A stretch of 64,000 nt of DNA from Sphingobacterium sp. UT-1RO-CII-1 (GTDB lineage: Bacteria > Bacteroidota > Bacteroidia > Sphingobacteriales > Sphingobacteriaceae): NCBI RefSeq assembly GCF_026711005.1, contig NZ_JAPPVJ010000005.1, forward strand, positions 1 to 64,000, read 5' to 3'. Below the pieces are notes generated by a model. That model worked only from the letters and a program-made list of their open reading frames with translations, was not told the origin of the DNA and did not search any database. A program made the translations under genes and the position numbers. Shown piece after piece: positions 55,815-64,000 of the stretch (positions are counted from its first letter, which is position 1; each line of letters starts with the position of its first letter).

Positions 55815-56486
55815 AAAACAAATGTTTCCCGTCTCTTTCTGGGGAATAAGTCGGTATATTCTTTTATAGGCTGATCATATATTATTTTTTTTAAAAAAAT
55901 AATATATGGAAGGTATACTTGCAAATCTCCTTTAGCGAGCCCACTTAACGCAAAACATTGTAGTCCCTTTCGAAGGTAGCTACGCAAGAAAAGTATTATA
56001 TCCGGGTGAGTGTTAGCGAGACCTATTGATAGAAGTCGTACAAAGCGAGATAACGTAAAAAGAAAGGATATTGATAAGGATAAAATACGTTCAGGCTCCT
56101 TCGCTGAACGTAACAGAATATAGAATTTTCCTTAGTGCACTACGAACTTGACTTTTGCCTTCCTTCTGTATTGTAGAGATAATATATGAAATAAAACCAT
56201 TTTTCAGCTGGGTCTATTTAAGGCACAGAGAGTCTTTCCTTTTATTTATCAAAAATTTTATTTCACATGTATATGTAAACACCTATACACTTGTAATTAA
56301 ATTATAGAAGATGTATATTGCTGATTATAAACTATAAATATTGTAAAAAAAACGATTCTACTTCTTTTAGTATTTTTCAAAAAGTTATTTTGGCTGTTCT
56401 AAATAGGGCAAAATAAAGGAAATACATCCATTATAGTAGTCTGACATTTTACATATAGTAAACGCTGACTTATAAAGCTTATAAAT
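55815..56486. other. Gene-free stretch with two perfect inverted repeats
   Basis: An A/T-only palindrome with arms of about 16 bases lies at 55877-55908 (catatattatttttttt then its complement), just upstream of the truncated SusD. A 9-bp stem TACGTTCAG/CTGAACGTA lies at 56086-56112 with a 9-base loop. I see no gene. Confidence 0.6.
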
Positions 56487-56714
56487 ATGAAAATTTTTGT
56501 AATTTTATTAATGTTGCTCTGGTTTGTTGGTTATGTAATAGCTTTACTGAAAATAGCTAAATCAAAAAAGAGAATACCTTTCTTGAGTGTTGTAGCAATG
56601 TTATTATTTCCATTTTTATGGATATTTTTTATTAAACAGCTTTCTCATATTGAAAGTGTACTTAAGTTTAATCAAAAAAAGACATATATAAAATTACCCC
56701 CAACAAGAAATTGA
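56487..56714 (+). CDS. Small membrane protein, 75 aa
   Basis: It has two hydrophobic helices (residues 4-22 and 33-50) joined by a basic loop AKSKKR. No family recognised; small membrane proteins of this kind are common in the group. Confidence 0.5.
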   Translation: MKIFVILLMLLWFVGYVIALLKIAKSKKRIPFLSVVAMLLFPFLWIFFIKQLSHIESVLKFNQKKTYIKLPPTRN

Positions 56715-56731
56715 TTATTTCGGAGTAAAAG

Positions 56732-57313
56732 CTATCGAAACTTAATACTCTGCAAAAGTGTTTCAAGAAAGGCTTCTGCTTTACGGACTTCATTCTCTTG
56801 GCAAGTTACGCTCCCCATCAAATAGTAGCGATTTTGTTGATCTATTATTGTGAAATATTTCTTAATAAAATCCTTAAAATAATAAACCAGTACATTGTAA
56901 TTATTGACTTCTTTGATTTCATCAAAGTACTGATGTTCCCGATAATCGATGTACTTTCCTTCTACATAATACCCCCCTGGATCGGTAGCCCTTCTTTCGT
57001 CGCTTAATTTTAACCGACTAGGATGAACATTATTAATATTCACCGATACAATATTAATAATCAGACCATCATAAGCCCAAAACTCGCCATTAAGGTCTGA
57101 CTGTTTTTTCCATATATCATAAATTGGAGTAACATATCTATCTCGAAGAAGGGGATAAACTTCTGCGATGCTGACTTGATTCTGAGCCGTAAGATAAGAA
57201 CTGCTAGCAATACTATGGAAGGACAATAATTCGCCGCTCTTTTTTGAGTTTTGAGAAAAAGTGGTCAAAAAAGAAATAGAAAAAAATATAAATACGATCA
57301 ACTTTACTTTCAT
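56732..57313 (-). CDS. Hypothetical secreted protein
   Basis: From the ATG at 57313 the protein has 193 residues with a signal peptide (MKVKLIVFIFFSISFLTTFS). It contains RYVTPIYDIWKKQSD and a C-terminal YYLMGSVTCQENE segment; no family recognised. A remnant with a nearly identical N-terminus lies at 59273-59326, on the other side of hipBST. Confidence 0.7.
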   Translation of the reverse strand: MKVKLIVFIFFSISFLTTFSQNSKKSGELLSFHSIASSSYLTAQNQVSIAEVYPLLRDRYVTPIYDIWKKQSDLNGEFWAYDGLIINIVSVNINNVHPSRLKLSDERRATDPGGYYVEGKYIDYREHQYFDEIKEVNNYNVLVYYFKDFIKKYFTIIDQQNRYYLMGSVTCQENEVRKAEAFLETLLQSIKFR

Positions 57314-57564
57314 AAATATAATACTCCTGTATAAAGAAGGCACTGTCGAATAGTTCTTAATTTGATTACTGATTATTGTAAGATACGATTTTTACTGTGT
57401 TAAACGAATGCGACAGCCTGTATCTCTGTTGCCAGACGGTGAAGCCCCTCTTCTATCTTCTTAAGCTGCAACTAGCGGGACTTTTTCAACCCTGACGAGT
57501 AATCGCAGCTGACTGACCCGTCGTGAAATAGCTATACCATTAAGTGAGTGATAAGATTATATTT

Positions 57565-58494
57565 CTAAAACAATGCTATTTGTGTTGATTTACTCGTCAT
57601 AATTTCAAAGTATTTTTCCTTATATTCATCAGTTAAAAAACTTCTATCAATCCATTCTCTTACCTCATCAAACTGTTTAGAAAAGTCTTTGTAAATATTA
57701 TCACGAACAATATCCGTCAGACCTAAACTCGTAGCAAAGAGATCAAAATCTGAACGCTTTATTTTCCGTTTTCGTCCACCCAAGGTCAAAGCCAGATCCT
57801 CTTTGTCATCGGGATAAATTAAGTTTACATTTAAAAGATCATACGCTGGTGAAAACAAAACACCTTTATCCGTATGCACTAAAGAAAAGTTTTTTAGGTG
57901 CATATCGTTATTTCCTGTTAAAAAAGAAAATAACACCAATCTAAAATATTTAATGACATCCAAACCCGAGTTGGTAGCATAGTGCTTGATAATTTTACCT
58001 ACACGCTCGTAGGAGCTTTTGTATTTTTGTTCTGTCAATAAACCAGATACTTGACATAAATCCTCTACGTGAATTTTCTTGCCAGCAGCACGGTCAAAAC
58101 GTTTGGTAATGTAAGCCAGTTCGCCAGTTGAAGTTCGAATTAAGCTGTGTTTAGCCGTATCAATTTTAAATAACTTTGCGAGGTGCATAGTCAAATCTTC
58201 TACCTCTGGCATAAAGGCAAAATCTTTAGACTGGGGCTTCAGAATATAATCTCCCCATAACCCTACTAAAGTCAATCGTTTATTACCTTTTTCACCTTTT
58301 AGACTTAATGATATTTTGGGTTGCACACCAGTCAAAGCCAAACGTTCGTTTACTGTAATTTGCGCTAGTTTGTTTAACTTCTCTTGATCTAATTCTAAGA
58401 CAGGAATGTGGGATGTTCCAAAGAATCTTCTGGAACAAGTAGCGTGATATTCACTAGCCTCAACAGGTTGATAACAGAACAAACAATTAAGCAT
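57565..58494 (-). CDS. hipT: HipT-type kinase toxin (HipA C-terminal-like)
   Basis: The 309-residue protein begins with a CLFC ... HATC zinc-finger-like motif typical of Bacteroidota HipT proteins, then LTGVQPKISLSLKG, the P-loop-like region of HipA-type kinases, and the catalytic FLTGNNDMHLKNFSL (Asp197) with the metal-binding FSPAYDL (Asp219). Related kinases phosphorylate aminoacyl-tRNA synthetases and halt growth. The N-terminal subdomain present in fused HipA is encoded separately upstream (HipS), with an 8-base overlap. Confidence 0.9.
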   Translation of the reverse strand: MLNCLFCYQPVEASEYHATCSRRFFGTSHIPVLELDQEKLNKLAQITVNERLALTGVQPKISLSLKGEKGNKRLTLVGLWGDYILKPQSKDFAFMPEVEDLTMHLAKLFKIDTAKHSLIRTSTGELAYITKRFDRAAGKKIHVEDLCQVSGLLTEQKYKSSYERVGKIIKHYATNSGLDVIKYFRLVLFSFLTGNNDMHLKNFSLVHTDKGVLFSPAYDLLNVNLIYPDDKEDLALTLGGRKRKIKRSDFDLFATSLGLTDIVRDNIYKDFSKQFDEVREWIDRSFLTDEYKEKYFEIMTSKSTQIALF

Positions 58495-58822
58495 GATTCT
58501 CCAATTCTATAGGGTATACAGAAACAGCACCAATAGTATCTCTGCATAAATTGATTAATAGTTCAAAACGGTCACGTGGATTGAGCTTCCAGTGTTTCTC
58601 CCCAATTTCTAATAACCACCCTTCGGGAATTAAGCCATCAAAAAAAGAAAAAAGCACCTTACTATGATAAGCTGATTCTGAAAGCGGTAAAGTCAAGCTA
58701 ATTGCTTTAGAACTGGTATTTTTTAAATATTCGTCTGTATAATGAAATGTATAACCATCATCACCCTCAACTAAAACACCCGCTAATTGACTTTGAAAAT
58801 ATATTTTTGCTTGTCGTGCCAT
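58487..58822 (-). CDS. hipS: HipS-type antitoxin (HipA N-terminal subdomain)
   Basis: The 111-residue protein corresponds to the N-terminal domain of classical HipA: AKIYFQSQLAGVLVEGDDGYTFHYTDEYL and SLTLPLSESAYHS with LFSFFDGLIPEGWLLE. In HipBST systems this separate subunit is the antitoxin. It shares its ATG region with the hipB stop (58822). Confidence 0.88.
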   Translation of the reverse strand: MARQAKIYFQSQLAGVLVEGDDGYTFHYTDEYLKNTSSKAISLTLPLSESAYHSKVLFSFFDGLIPEGWLLEIGEKHWKLNPRDRFELLINLCRDTIGAVSVYPIELENHA

Positions 58823-59025
58823 TACGCTCTACTTTTATCAATTACTCCCACTTCTTTTCCGAATAATGCTAATACATCATTAACTTTATCTAAACGAAGT
58901 GTTTTCTTGCCTTGCTCCAGATCACGAACAAAACGAAGTCCTACACCAGCATTTAATGCTAATTCTTCTTGTGTCAGTTTTAGTTCTTTCCGCTTTTCTT
59001 TTACAAACAATCGTAATGTGTTCAT
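58822..59025 (-). CDS. hipB: HipB-type XRE repressor
   Basis: The ATG at 59025 gives 67 residues with an XRE HTH (EKRKELKLTQEELALNAGVG, LRFVRDLEQGKKTLRL). It is the first gene of the hipBST operon and lies just below operator O1, so it probably autoregulates. The open frame upstream to 59055 adds ten unlikely residues. Confidence 0.88.
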   Translation of the reverse strand: MNTLRLFVKEKRKELKLTQEELALNAGVGLRFVRDLEQGKKTLRLDKVNDVLALFGKEVGVIDKSRA

Positions 59026-59028
59026 ATC

Positions 59029-59127
59029 TATACCTTTTCTGGTATAAATATACACATTAACTTTAAAACAATACCAGCTCGGGTATAAAATAAATAAAAA
59101 CCAAATAACTATACCTCAAAGGGTATA
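59029..59127 (-). promoter_or_regulatory. Three HipB-like operators, TATACC-N6-GGTATA
   Basis: Palindromes occur at 59029-59046 (TATACC, TTTTCT, GGTATA), 59071-59086 (ATACC, AGCTCG, GGTAT) and 59110-59127 (TATACC, TCAAAG, GGTATA). Centres are 41 and 40 bases apart, close to four helical turns, so bound repressors would sit on one face of the DNA. O1 reaches to three bases before the hipB ATG. Confidence 0.9.
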
Positions 59128-59272
59128 TTACAAACTTTACTAAAAACCGTATTGGTTGAAATGATGAGCTAAGTAGCTCAATAGGAATAAAGACAGGGAA
59201 AGCAAGGGTAATGGATATTACGGTTTGATTTGTGCCACTTAAGAATATCATTGATTTATATTTTGGCCAGTA

Positions 59273-59326
59273 TCACCCACTTTTAGAAGCTCCTCGAAAA
59301 ATAAATACAATGAATTTTACTTTCAT
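59273..59326 (-). pseudogene. N-terminal remnant of a paralogue of the 56732-57313 gene
   Basis: The ATG at 59326 starts MKVKFIVFIF, which matches MKVKLIVFIF of the downstream secreted protein, then runs into unrelated residues and a stop at 59273. It sits immediately after the 59333-59872 gene and before hipBST. Confidence 0.6.
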
Positions 59327-59332
59327 AAATAA

Positions 59333-59872
59333 TTACAGACTAATTATTGGCTCTAGGCACTCTCCTGGCATATACTTATTATTATTCTCATCGATAAGAC
59401 AGTCGATCTTATTTGTTTTTAGGTTATAGAGTATCTTGAAAGTTCTCTTTGGATGCTTGTCTACTTTATCGGGTGTGAAAATCAAAATATTCTCTGCTGC
59501 TTTGTATGATCCGTTTATAAATTGCAGCTGCTGGCTAGGAGCAAAAAATGTACGCCCTTCTTTTTCCTCCTCTTTCTTTTTTACCGGATCGTAACTGTAA
59601 CGAGTAACTACCATTCGGGCATTATCTCCTGACCAGCCATATTCTAAAAGGTTTTCAACCACATAAACCAGCGAATCTTTTTGTTCTTCAGCAGTATAAC
59701 TGAAGCAATTTTCGCCCTCTTCCCTAACAGCAGCCCCTTTTGGCCTGACCTGCGCTAAAGGAGCTTCTTCCTTTAGCAATGCAGGAGCAGGAATGTTATT
59801 TGATTTTTCCGACTGGCCAAAAACTGAAATACCGATAAAAACTAAACATGCTGCTATAAATATTTTTCTCAT
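59333..59872 (-). CDS. Hypothetical secreted protein, 179 aa
   Basis: It has a signal peptide (MRKIFIAACLVFIGISVFGQ) and a mature part with VVTRYSYDPVKKKEEEKEGRT and FKILYNLKTNKIDCLIDENN. No family recognised. Minus strand; a short paralogue remnant follows it. Confidence 0.65.
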   Translation of the reverse strand: MRKIFIAACLVFIGISVFGQSEKSNNIPAPALLKEEAPLAQVRPKGAAVREEGENCFSYTAEEQKDSLVYVVENLLEYGWSGDNARMVVTRYSYDPVKKKEEEKEGRTFFAPSQQLQFINGSYKAAENILIFTPDKVDKHPKRTFKILYNLKTNKIDCLIDENNNKYMPGECLEPIISL

Positions 59873-59925
59873 TTTATTACGTAGTGCATCAATTTTTATT
59901 GAAAATAAACGATAAATATAATGCT

Positions 59926-60510
59926 TTAGAATAAACTTATTGCCTTTTCTAAATCTACCGTTTTGTTGGGCGACAAATCTAAAAAATAGTTCACCTGCCA
60001 GAGCTGTGTTTTCTGCGCTTGTTGACTAGTCGTTAAATCCCAAGGAGGATAAACCCTAATACCTCGTTTACCTTCCTTGTGCTTGATTTTATCGGATAGA
60101 ATTTTGTGTTCGTATAATACTGCCTTTGAAAAAATGAAAACACCGAAATTCTCACTTTGTTTTGTTGCAATGATATAGTGCTCATACTCGTCTGAAATGT
60201 CGAAAGGTTCGGTTATACCTTTTTCATTCCGTTTCCAGATCGTTACGAATTGTCCAGTTTTTGAAGGAGTAATTTTTGCTTTTCGAAATTTTATTTCTTG
60301 TCCATTAAGAAGAAAACTCAAGGCAAAATAAGCTTTACTTTCGGCTTCGCACTCTACGTTTGTCAGCTTCAATCCACACGGTTTGAAAACAGCTTCATTA
60401 ATCAGTTCCAGCTCGGGATATATAGTTCTAGAATTTATCAAATCGTACCTTATTATTATTGTAATTATTGCCGGAACACCTACTCGGCGCTTGAAACAAT
60501 AGACTAGCAC
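59926..60510 (-). CDS. MepB-family protein
   Basis: The core FKPCGLKLTNVECEAESKAY, KFRKAKITPSKTGQFVTIWKR and KGIRVYPPWD are the conserved MepB features, as in the protein of the mepRAB multidrug operon; its biochemical role is unknown. The listed start (GTG, 60510) gives 194 residues; a TTG at 60441 preceded by AAGG yields a length closer to other MepB proteins and may be the true start. No mepA-like pump is adjacent. Confidence 0.85.
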   Translation of the reverse strand: MLVYCFKRRVGVPAIITIIIRYDLINSRTIYPELELINEAVFKPCGLKLTNVECEAESKAYFALSFLLNGQEIKFRKAKITPSKTGQFVTIWKRNEKGITEPFDISDEYEHYIIATKQSENFGVFIFSKAVLYEHKILSDKIKHKEGKRGIRVYPPWDLTTSQQAQKTQLWQVNYFLDLSPNKTVDLEKAISLF

Positions 60511-60706
60511 AAAAAGCCTAGCATCGAGCTGTATCTTAAATATACACTATTTGCTAAAATAATAAATTTAACCGACAGCGCTGTTTTGCGCTATTCAAAT
60601 ACCGTGTAAAACACTACATTTACTAACTCAAACACTGCCTTTGCTATTTTAGGGTTTTTGTTTTGCTATTATTGTGACAAGTTTGATGAAGATTAAACTA
60701 AACGCC

Positions 60707-62350
60707 ATGAAAAAAATCGTCTTAATATTTATCAGTTTCTTGACTCTACTTTCTGCCGTATATGCGCAGAAAGGTATCAACCACTCTATACATTATGCTG
60801 CTGGAGGAAGATTAAACATGCATGTTGATAGTGGAGCAAACAATGTCTATTATAACAGTAAATTTCCAAATCAACCAAACACCTCTTTTAATTATTTGCC
60901 TGAAGTCAATCATGTAAGTGTCCTAATGTATTTTAGGAAGAAAGAGAACCCACAGAATTTTCGGTACACTATCTTAGAGGATGATACCCCATTAGTAGTA
61001 AACAAGCCGGTCAATAAAGAGCAATTGCATGATGTTATCAGGAAAGATATTGATTGGAAAGACGAAGTGCTTGATTCTACATCACTTGGTGTTTTTCCCT
61101 TAAAAGGCAAAACAATAACTATACTAATATACAGCGTCGAAAACCCATTGAATATCCAAAAAACTATTTTCTACGGAAAGCCTATTCCGCGAGCGAAAAT
61201 TGAAGTCTTATCAAAACGTTTTGCTACCGAAAAAGGCGTTAGCTACAGTTCAATAACCGATCTAAAAGAGGTAACAGATCTTGTTTTTACAGAGAAAGAT
61301 GATGAACTCACTATAGTAAAAGATTTATCAGAAATAGATTATCTTTACTCCACTTCCATAAAAGATAAGAAAACAAATAAAATAATCTTTGAATCCACTT
61401 CATGGCGATATGGAGGCTATCTTAATGAAGAAGGTAATAAGCATTTACCTTATGTAAAGCTTGACAAAAGCATTTTCAAAAAATCGGGAGATTATGAAAT
61501 TATCATTCAACCAATGATTAAATGGAATAGCACGCTTGAGGGTGTTTTAGAATATAATCTTTCCCCAAAAGAAATAGAAGAATATACAACCAGGCATACC
61601 CTCGCAATCACTCTAAGCCAAGAGAACTACACGTTAAGAGACCTTTTGACCTTTGTAATTACCGTGACTTCCATGATTGGGTTAGTCTTTCTTTTTATCC
61701 TTTATATAAACAAAAAGCACAACAAAAAAAAACTAGCAGAAAAAGAGCAGCAAGAGCAGTTAGCTAAGGTTCAGTTAAGTTCGATTCGTAGCCAATTAAA
61801 CCCTCATTTTCTGTTTAACGCATTGTCTGGCATTCAAAACCTGATGAATAAAAACGAGGTGGACAATGCCAATAAGTATTTGGCTAAGTTTGCCCGCCTC
61901 ACACGCACCGTACTGACAGATAAAGAACTGATTAGCTTGGCGCAAGAGAAGAAACTATTGGACGACTACCTGCAGATGGAGCAATTGCGGTTTGGCTTTA
62001 AATATAACATCTTCCACGATGAAGACCTCGATTTAGATAATATAGAAATACCGAGTATGTTGCTACAGCCTTTTGTAGAAAATGCGGTGAAACACGGAAT
62101 AGCAGAAAAGGGGCATGATGGCGATGTAATTATCAGGTTTACTAAACAAGAAAATGATTTGATATTAACAGTAGCAGATAATGGAAATGGCTTTAATACA
62201 GCAACGAAAAGCACCGGCTTAGGTCTGCAATTGAGTGAAAACAGAATAGCTTTATTAAATAGTATTTATAAAGAAAATCACTTTATCTTAGCTATACAGT
62301 CAAACAGCGAGGGTACAAAAATAAACTTGACATTAACAGACTGGCTATAA
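60707..62350 (+). CDS. LytS/YehU-type sensor histidine kinase
   Basis: From the ATG at 60707 the protein has 547 residues: a signal peptide (MKKIVLIFISFLTLLSAVYA), an extracytoplasmic strand-rich sensor of about 310 residues, a transmembrane helix (LLTFVITVTSMIGLVFLFILYI), then the His-kinase motif SIRSQLNPHFLFNALSGIQN and the ATP-binding G boxes VADNGNGFN and GLGLQLSENR. Two earlier in-frame starts (60674, 60686) are possible. It overlaps by one base with the LytTR regulator gene region and forms a two-component pair with it. Confidence 0.92.
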   Translation: MKKIVLIFISFLTLLSAVYAQKGINHSIHYAAGGRLNMHVDSGANNVYYNSKFPNQPNTSFNYLPEVNHVSVLMYFRKKENPQNFRYTILEDDTPLVVNKPVNKEQLHDVIRKDIDWKDEVLDSTSLGVFPLKGKTITILIYSVENPLNIQKTIFYGKPIPRAKIEVLSKRFATEKGVSYSSITDLKEVTDLVFTEKDDELTIVKDLSEIDYLYSTSIKDKKTNKIIFESTSWRYGGYLNEEGNKHLPYVKLDKSIFKKSGDYEIIIQPMIKWNSTLEGVLEYNLSPKEIEEYTTRHTLAITLSQENYTLRDLLTFVITVTSMIGLVFLFILYINKKHNKKKLAEKEQQEQLAKVQLSSIRSQLNPHFLFNALSGIQNLMNKNEVDNANKYLAKFARLTRTVLTDKELISLAQEKKLLDDYLQMEQLRFGFKYNIFHDEDLDLDNIEIPSMLLQPFVENAVKHGIAEKGHDGDVIIRFTKQENDLILTVADNGNGFNTATKSTGLGLQLSENRIALLNSIYKENHFILAIQSNSEGTKINLTLTDWL

Positions 62351-62351
62351 T

Positions 62352-63101
62352 ATGGTGAGAGCAGTTTTAATAGATGACGAAATTTCTAATATAGAAAACC
62401 TACGGACTTTGCTTGAAAAGCATTGTCCGCAGGTAGCTATCCTAGAGACAGCACAAAATGTAAAGGATGCTGTAAGCATTATTGAGAAGTATATGCCTAA
62501 TTTGGTGTTTCTAGATATTCAAATGGGCAAACAGACCGGGTTTGATGTGCTAAAACTACTTCCAGAACGGAGTTTTGAGGTTATTTTTGTTACTGCTTAT
62601 GACCTTTATGGCATACAGGCTGTGAAATTTGCAGCATTGGATTACCTTTTAAAACCAATTGATATCGAAGAATTGATAACGGCAGTAAATAAAGCTGAAC
62701 GAAAAATAGCAGCACAGAGCCAAACTTCGCAGCTCGATTTTTTAGTGCAACAGCTAAAAAAACCTGAAGCAGGCGGAAGCAAAATTGCCCTGCAAATGCA
62801 AACAGAAATAAGGTATGTGATGCTATCGGAAATTGTGCGTTGTGAAGCAGACAATACCTATACACACTTTTTTTTAACAAGTGGTGAAAAACTATTGGTT
62901 TCTAAATCACTTAAAGAATATGCAGATCTTTTGCAGCCCAAGGGCTTTTTGCGAACACATCAAAGTCATTTGGTAAACCCAAAATATGTAAAAAGCTGGC
63001 TTAAAGAAGATGGTGGTGTTTTACTGATGATATCAGGCGATAAAATCCCCATATCAAAACCCAATAAAGAGACCGTAAGGCAAGCATTACAGCGGATTTA
63101 A
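62352..63101 (+). CDS. LytTR-family response regulator
   Basis: The 249-residue protein has a receiver domain with phosphoacceptor Asp55 (VFLDIQMGK) and a lysine in LDYLLKPID, and a LytTR DNA-binding domain from about 150 (VMLSEIVRCEADNTYTHFF, FLRTHQSHLVNPKYV). It is the partner of the preceding kinase; the target promoter is unknown. Confidence 0.95.
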   Translation: MVRAVLIDDEISNIENLRTLLEKHCPQVAILETAQNVKDAVSIIEKYMPNLVFLDIQMGKQTGFDVLKLLPERSFEVIFVTAYDLYGIQAVKFAALDYLLKPIDIEELITAVNKAERKIAAQSQTSQLDFLVQQLKKPEAGGSKIALQMQTEIRYVMLSEIVRCEADNTYTHFFLTSGEKLLVSKSLKEYADLLQPKGFLRTHQSHLVNPKYVKSWLKEDGGVLLMISGDKIPISKPNKETVRQALQRI

Positions 63102-63133
63102 TGCTTAAAATAAAATAGGAGCACATAATAAAA

Positions 63134-63161
63134 AAGGTTTCGGCCTTACGACCGAAACCTT
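63134..63161. terminator. Bidirectional terminator between LytTR and oxidoreductase genes
   Basis: A 10-bp stem AAGGTTTCGG/CCGAAACCTT is followed in the minus direction by T-rich sequence, suiting the minus-strand oxidoreductase; it serves the convergent pair. Confidence 0.9.
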
Positions 63162-63187
63162 CTCTAAAAGAACTACATGACTTTTGT

Positions 63188-64000
63188 TTAAAAAGACCTA
63201 TAGTTACCTTGTAAATATTGATTGGCTTTTTCTTCCTTGAATTTAGCTGTTTTCGCATCCCAATGCAACGTTTCGCCAGGGAAACGACCAGCGATAGTGC
63301 CCAAAAGAATGGTCTCTGTAAGACGGGAAGCATAATCAAAGTCAGCCGAACATTCAGCCTTACCTAAGCAGGCGTCGACGAACTCATGGTAATGTTTAGC
63401 CCCTTCTCTATCATAATCGCGAACAGGTTCGCCTAGATTAAACTTCTTGGAGACGTCTGCGATTTCCTTAGAGATATCAACATATTGACCATCGACGATC
63501 TTAGTAGGCAGTTGCATAAAGTGAGGCAATAATAAACGTCCTTTAGTACCTACAAACATAGCTCCCTGCTCGGGCAGCTGACCTTCGCCTGCTAATTTTG
63601 GATCAAGAGATAATACACCAGGATCGTCCTGTTTTACTTCTTTCTTTTGAGCCCCCTGCATATTGGGCAACATAAGATCTTCATGCATTGCCGGCGCGCC
63701 GGGACCATCGTACCAGATCCACTTTAAAGACTTACCGGTATACTTTGTGCCAGGAAACTCATACGTTACCTTGTTGTGCTCTGGGAAACCAAAACCATTC
63801 GTGGGTCGACATTCGTTGACAATAGTACGTGGCACATCGAGTTGCAAAGCATTATAAGGCGTATCAAAAATATGTACGCCCATATCTCCTAAAGTGCCAC
63901 AGCCGTAGTCCATGAGTTGTCTCCAACGCCCGGGGTGATAAACGTCTTTTTTATAAGGCCTTTTCGGCGAAGTGCCTGCCCATAAGTTCCAATCCAGATG
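63188..64000 (-). CDS. Gfo/Idh/MocA-family oxidoreductase, 5' end missing
   Basis: The open frame continues through the right edge; visible residues run from LDWNLWAGTSPKRPYKKDVY through GRWRQLMDYGCGTLGDMGVHIFD, with a catalytic-type histidine, then the C-terminal domain and TLHWDAKTAKFK near the end. This is the C-terminal part of the NAD-dependent sugar or cyclitol dehydrogenase family common in Bacteroidota. The N-terminal Rossmann domain lies outside the window. Confidence 0.9.
   Translation of the reverse strand, partial: HLDWNLWAGTSPKRPYKKDVYHPGRWRQLMDYGCGTLGDMGVHIFDTPYNALQLDVPRTIVNECRPTNGFGFPEHNKVTYEFPGTKYTGKSLKWIWYDGPGAPAMHEDLMLPNMQGAQKKEVKQDDPGVLSLDPKLAGEGQLPEQGAMFVGTKGRLLLPHFMQLPTKIVDGQYVDISKEIADVSKKFNLGEPVRDYDREGAKHYHEFVDACLGKAECSADFDYASRLTETILLGTIAGRFPGETLHWDAKTAKFKEEKANQYLQGNYRSF

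Overview
The window reads as chromosomal DNA of a Bacteroidota bacterium, most likely Sphingobacteriaceae (Sphingobacterium/Pedobacter-like). This rests on a SusC/SusD pair with a TlpA-type lipoprotein-like thioredoxin, a DUF6520 peptide next to a MauE/DoxX-like membrane protein, Bacteroidota-style lipoproteins, a LytS/LytTR pair, MBG-repeat surface proteins and moderately AT-rich DNA. No rRNA, tRNA, CRISPR array or complete insertion sequence was found.

Layout. (1) 1-11.2 kb, minus strand: an apparent operon running AspH-type hydroxylase, sulfotransferase, APS-kinase/PhyH fusion, TAT-exported degenerate 5'-nucleotidase-like protein, phage-tail-collar (MdpB-like) protein and a giant repeat surface protein that runs off the left edge. 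Read together this looks like a hydroxylation-plus-sulfation pathway with an exported substrate. (2) 11.5-17.5 kb: DUF485/ActP acetate symporter pair, several lipoproteins and a SUKH-type protein. (3) 17.5-27.5 kb: AraC regulator, MauE-like protein and DUF6520 peptide converging on SusD-SusC-TlpA; upstream of TlpA lies an exactly phased array of eighteen 11-bp units. (4) 27.9-60.5 kb: a large defence/accessory island. Plus-strand genes (HTH, DUF262-HNH nuclease, Mug-like glycosylase, Cas2/VapD-like protein, a soluble/membrane pair, a P-loop ATPase) are followed by a ten-gene minus-strand operon: controller protein, C5 methyltransferase, DUF3883 protein, MORC/MutL-like ATPase, Z1 helicase, DUF4420 PD-(D/E)XK protein, AIPR, stand-alone EcoRII-N domain, then the DarT/DarG toxin-antitoxin pair. 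Beyond it are HNH and HIT genes, nuclease/helicase remnants, AbiE, a macrolide phosphotransferase, an Rpn nuclease with an internal small gene and a duplicated stand-alone copy of it, a truncated SusD, HipBST with three matching operators, and MepB. (5) 60.7-64 kb: LytS-type kinase with LytTR regulator and a Gfo/Idh/MocA oxidoreductase that leaves the right edge.

The strongest candidates for something new are the hydroxylase/sulfotransferase/collar cluster, the coupling of a MORC-Z1 restriction operon to DarTG, the Rpn gene-within-gene with a separate duplicated inhibitor-like gene, and the 11-bp phased array. Functional statements are family-based inference from reading the sequence; no database search was run.
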